A stretch of 45,429 bases of DNA from Chryseobacterium hagamense (lineage in GTDB: Bacteria > Bacteroidota > Bacteroidia > Flavobacteriales > Weeksellaceae): contig NZ_BJYJ01000028.1 of assembly GCF_007991455.1 (NCBI RefSeq), positions 1-45,429 of the forward strand. Reading direction: 5' to 3'. This document shows positions 43,562-45,429 of this stretch, in pieces. The stretch's first letter is position 1, and each line of letters opens with the position of its first letter. The notes beneath the pieces were generated by a model, which did no database searches, was not told the DNA's origin, and worked only from the letters and a program-made list of their open reading frames with translations. Made by a program: the position numbers and the translations under genes.

Positions 43562-43642
43562 TCAACGTTTTTTCTGGACTCTTTTAGGAGCCGTTTTTAC
43601 CCTGATTTTAAATCTTTTGCCGGATTTGGTGTTTTTCTGCAT
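43562..43642 (-). CDS. Candidate 26-residue highly basic protein
   Basis: Too short for a normal gene caller. It starts MQKNTKSGKRFK and ends VQKKR, with 12 Lys/Arg in 26 residues and no Asp or Glu. Upstream on the minus strand a TAAATTTA box follows TTGG by 19 bases, close to the Bacteroidetes promoter. Downstream there is a weak hairpin (TTCAG/CTGAA) and a long T run. Its composition is that of small ribosomal proteins (bL36-like or the Bacteroidetes-specific ones), but I cannot name it. Confidence 0.45.
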   Translation of the reverse strand: MQKNTKSGKRFKIRVKTAPKRVQKKR

Positions 43643-43740
43643 ATTTGTGACGTATTTGTATTTAAATTTAGCGAAAATTTCAATCGAAACCAATACTTTT
43701 ACGAAAAATTAAAGATTAAATTTTATTAAACTATTTGGAC
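43643..43740. promoter_or_regulatory. Divergent region between small ORF and next gene
   Basis: AT-rich, with the promoter of the small basic ORF on the minus strand (TTGG-N19-TAAATTTA) and, presumably, that of the next plus-strand gene. A clear plus-strand -7 box is lacking (only CTATTTG near 43733). Confidence 0.35.
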
Positions 43741-44424
43741 ATGACGATGAAAAAAATGACTCTGCTGATTCTGAAAATATTGGGGGTTTTTCTGGGAATT
43801 ATTGTGGTTTATGTAGCTGTCGGATATTTCCTTCCTTTTATAGAAGTTCCTGCAAAGGATGACGGACAGAAGAAAGAAATTCCCATCTACATTTATACCA
43901 ACGGCGTTCATACCGATATCGTCATGCCGGTGCAGAATGATCTGCACGACTGGAGTACAAAAATACCGTTCAGCAATACCAGATCCAAAGAAACCGGTTA
44001 CCGGTTTGTAGGAATCGGGTGGGGCGATAAAGGGTTTTATCTGGACACGCCGACCTGGGCTGACCTGAAGTTCTCAACGGCTTTCAAAGCGGCTTTCTGG
44101 CTAAGCGAATCGGCGATGCACTGTACCTATTATAAAACGATGAAGGAAGGGGACGACTGTAAAATGATCATGATCAGCAGAAACCAGTATAAAGATCTGG
44201 TGAAATTTGTTGATGAAAAATTTGACAAAGATGCCGGTGGAAACTATGTATTGGTTCCTACTAATGCCGTTTACGGAAACAACGACGCTTTTTATGATGC
44301 CAATGGAAAATACAGCTTCCTGGATACCTGCAATACCTGGGCAAACAATGCCCTGAAGGCTGCCGGGCAGAAAGCGGCCTGGTGGACCCCTTCGGATTAT
44401 GGGATTTTCCTTCATTATCAATAA
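43741..44424 (+). CDS. TIGR02117/DUF2459 family membrane protein
   Basis: A 227-residue protein with one N-terminal helix (about 8-30) and a globular outer part. The ATG at 43741 is preferred over an upstream TTG. The family features are VHTDIVMPVQNDLHDW (about 60-75), RFVGIGWGDKGFYLDTPTW (about 92-110), and DTCNTWANNALKAAG (about 200-214), with His and Cys that resemble a papain-like catalytic set. The family is often listed near urease genes, yet none is seen here. The next gene overlaps it by 26 bases. Confidence 0.85.
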   Translation: MTMKKMTLLILKILGVFLGIIVVYVAVGYFLPFIEVPAKDDGQKKEIPIYIYTNGVHTDIVMPVQNDLHDWSTKIPFSNTRSKETGYRFVGIGWGDKGFYLDTPTWADLKFSTAFKAAFWLSESAMHCTYYKTMKEGDDCKMIMISRNQYKDLVKFVDEKFDKDAGGNYVLVPTNAVYGNNDAFYDANGKYSFLDTCNTWANNALKAAGQKAAWWTPSDYGIFLHYQ

Positions 44425-45070
44425 GCCTGTGAGGTTTTTAAGCTTTATTTTTATCATGTTCCTGCTTGTGTCGTGTAAGCAGAAAACAAATTCCGGGACC
44501 GCTCCGGTTTTAGGAACTGCAGAGGAAATCCGGCCCGTTGCCGACTCGGTTAAAATACTTAAAAAAGCGGAAGAGGCATTAGAATTCTGCAAAAAGAAAA
44601 ATTTCAGCACGGATTTCTGTCTTCTGATCGATATGGGCCTGCATTCAGGGGTAAAACGGTTTTTCGTCTGGGATTTTAAGAAAAATAAAGTTGCCGGAAA
44701 ATATCTCGTAGGTCACGGTTGCGGAAATGATCCCTGGAGTAAAGACGGCTCGAAAAACCGGCCGCAATTCAGCAATGTAGACGGAAGCCACCTTTCGTCG
44801 CTGGGGAAATATAAAATTCAGGAGCGGGGCTACAGCGATTGGGGAATCCATGTAAAATATCTGATGCATGGCCTGGAGGGGACCAACAGCAATGCCCTCA
44901 AAAGATCCATCGTCTTCCATTCCTGGAACCTGATGAGTGATGAAGAAGTCTTTCCCAAAGGTTCACCCGAAGGCTGGGGCTGTCCGACGGTTTCCAATAA
45001 TGCCATGAAAGAAATCGATCCGATGCTCCAAAAATCCGGAAAACCGGTGCTGATGTGGATTTATAATTAA
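44399..45070 (+). CDS. Murein L,D-transpeptidase catalytic-domain lipoprotein
   Basis: A 223-residue lipoprotein of the YkuD_2-type family. Start is uncertain: ATG at 44399 overlaps the gene before by 26 bases, while GTG at 44429 begins just after that gene's stop. Either way the lipobox is LLVSC. The C-terminal domain has RFFVWDFKKNKVAGKYLVGHG, the His in IVFHSW, and the likely nucleophile Cys in EGWGCPTVSN. Tight coupling to the DUF2459-type gene suggests joint function in the cell wall. The first gene of this window is another L,D-transpeptidase of a different subfamily. Confidence 0.88.
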   Translation: MGFSFIINKPVRFLSFIFIMFLLVSCKQKTNSGTAPVLGTAEEIRPVADSVKILKKAEEALEFCKKKNFSTDFCLLIDMGLHSGVKRFFVWDFKKNKVAGKYLVGHGCGNDPWSKDGSKNRPQFSNVDGSHLSSLGKYKIQERGYSDWGIHVKYLMHGLEGTNSNALKRSIVFHSWNLMSDEEVFPKGSPEGWGCPTVSNNAMKEIDPMLQKSGKPVLMWIYN

Positions 45071-45429
45071 ATTTAAAAATTCAAATAATCTCACGCAGAT
45101 CTGGCAGGTTTTAATCTGAATGCTTGCCTACTCTGAGAGAATTGAACCGTTAGGTATATTAAGAGATTGGGAAAAATTAAGAGGAGCTTTGCTTTAAATA
45201 AGCACGCTGCTAAATAAAATCTTTGATCTTGCCTTAATTCCATCTTAAAATCTTCATTCTACTTAATGGTTCAAATAAAAGAAAAGGCTGTGATTCTTTT
45301 AAGAAACTTAGCAGGCTTGGTTAAGTAAAAAGTTTATGCCGGGCCCTTTGAAATAAGTCGCACACAGATTTAGTAGATGCCGCAGATTTTTTGAATTCAA
45401 ATTTAAAATTAAAAACCTTTGTTTGCTTC
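45071..45429. other. Gene-free right edge with repeat fragments
   Basis: No gene is seen. Phrases such as CTCACGCAGATCTGGCAGG (near 45092) and CGCACACAGATTTAGTAGATGCCGCAGATTT (45360-45390, in parts) resemble those around 8695-8920, so this is probably part of the same degenerate intergenic family. Confidence 0.45.

Overview
The window looks like chromosomal DNA from a Flavobacteriia member, most likely Weeksellaceae and Chryseobacterium-like. Four things support this. There is a gliding/T9SS-linked gldD. Several promoters match the Bacteroidetes form TTTG-N19-TAnnTTTG. Translation starts mostly lack Shine-Dalgarno motifs. Gene content is typical of the group: SIMPL proteins, paired M13 metallopeptidases, TPR-fused LytS-type kinases and a Bacteroidetes-type TssB/TssC pair. 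No tRNA, rRNA, CRISPR array, prophage or insertion sequence was recognised. Gene starts were re-chosen where the longest reading frame began upstream of an obvious signal peptide, conserved N-terminus or promoter.

Layout. 1-7.7 kb: L,D-transpeptidase lipoprotein; a convergent membrane protein/aspartyl-protease-PDZ pair; a carboxylesterase; a small lipoprotein; tyrS; an ECF sigma factor that is probably leaderless; a secreted protein. 7.8-11.8 kb: lipA; an AraC regulator divergent from an MFS exporter; a SpoIIAA-like protein. 12-16.9 kb: a compact regulatory island with an intact SIMPL gene, a small lipoprotein, a frameshifted SIMPL gene, and a divergent LytS-like kinase/LytTR regulator operon. 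16.9-23 kb: lipocalin, a conserved hypothetical, cinA, and a 1132-residue GH18-deacetylase-GT2 fusion. 23-30.6 kb: two paralogous M13 peptidases flanking an erythromycin-esterase homologue and a C1q-like secreted protein. 30.8-33.2 kb: tssB-tssC and a lipoprotein. 33.3-39.9 kb: mutY, a 182-bp tandem repeat, gldD, a PfkB kinase, a SurA-like isomerase, a nitronate-monooxygenase-like enzyme and an alpha/beta hydrolase. 40-45 kb: HD phosphohydrolase, rhodanese, outer-membrane barrel, queG, a candidate 26-residue basic protein, a DUF2459-type protein and a second L,D-transpeptidase-type lipoprotein.

Most distinctive signals. (1) Two copies of a 21-bp-period direct repeat (ACTTGGTG-N13-ACTTGGTG) lie upstream of the two SIMPL genes, one of them in the divergent promoter of the LytS/LytTR operon. 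Together they suggest a local, autoregulated LytTR regulon. (2) One polypeptide carries the polymerase, deacetylase and GH18 domains that PNAG systems split between PgaC and PgaB. (3) A very basic 26-codon reading frame has its own promoter-like and terminator-like signals. (4) tssBC stands apart from any other T6SS gene in view. (5) A repeat-filled gap lies between mutY and gldD, where I recall ssb and gldE in related genomes.
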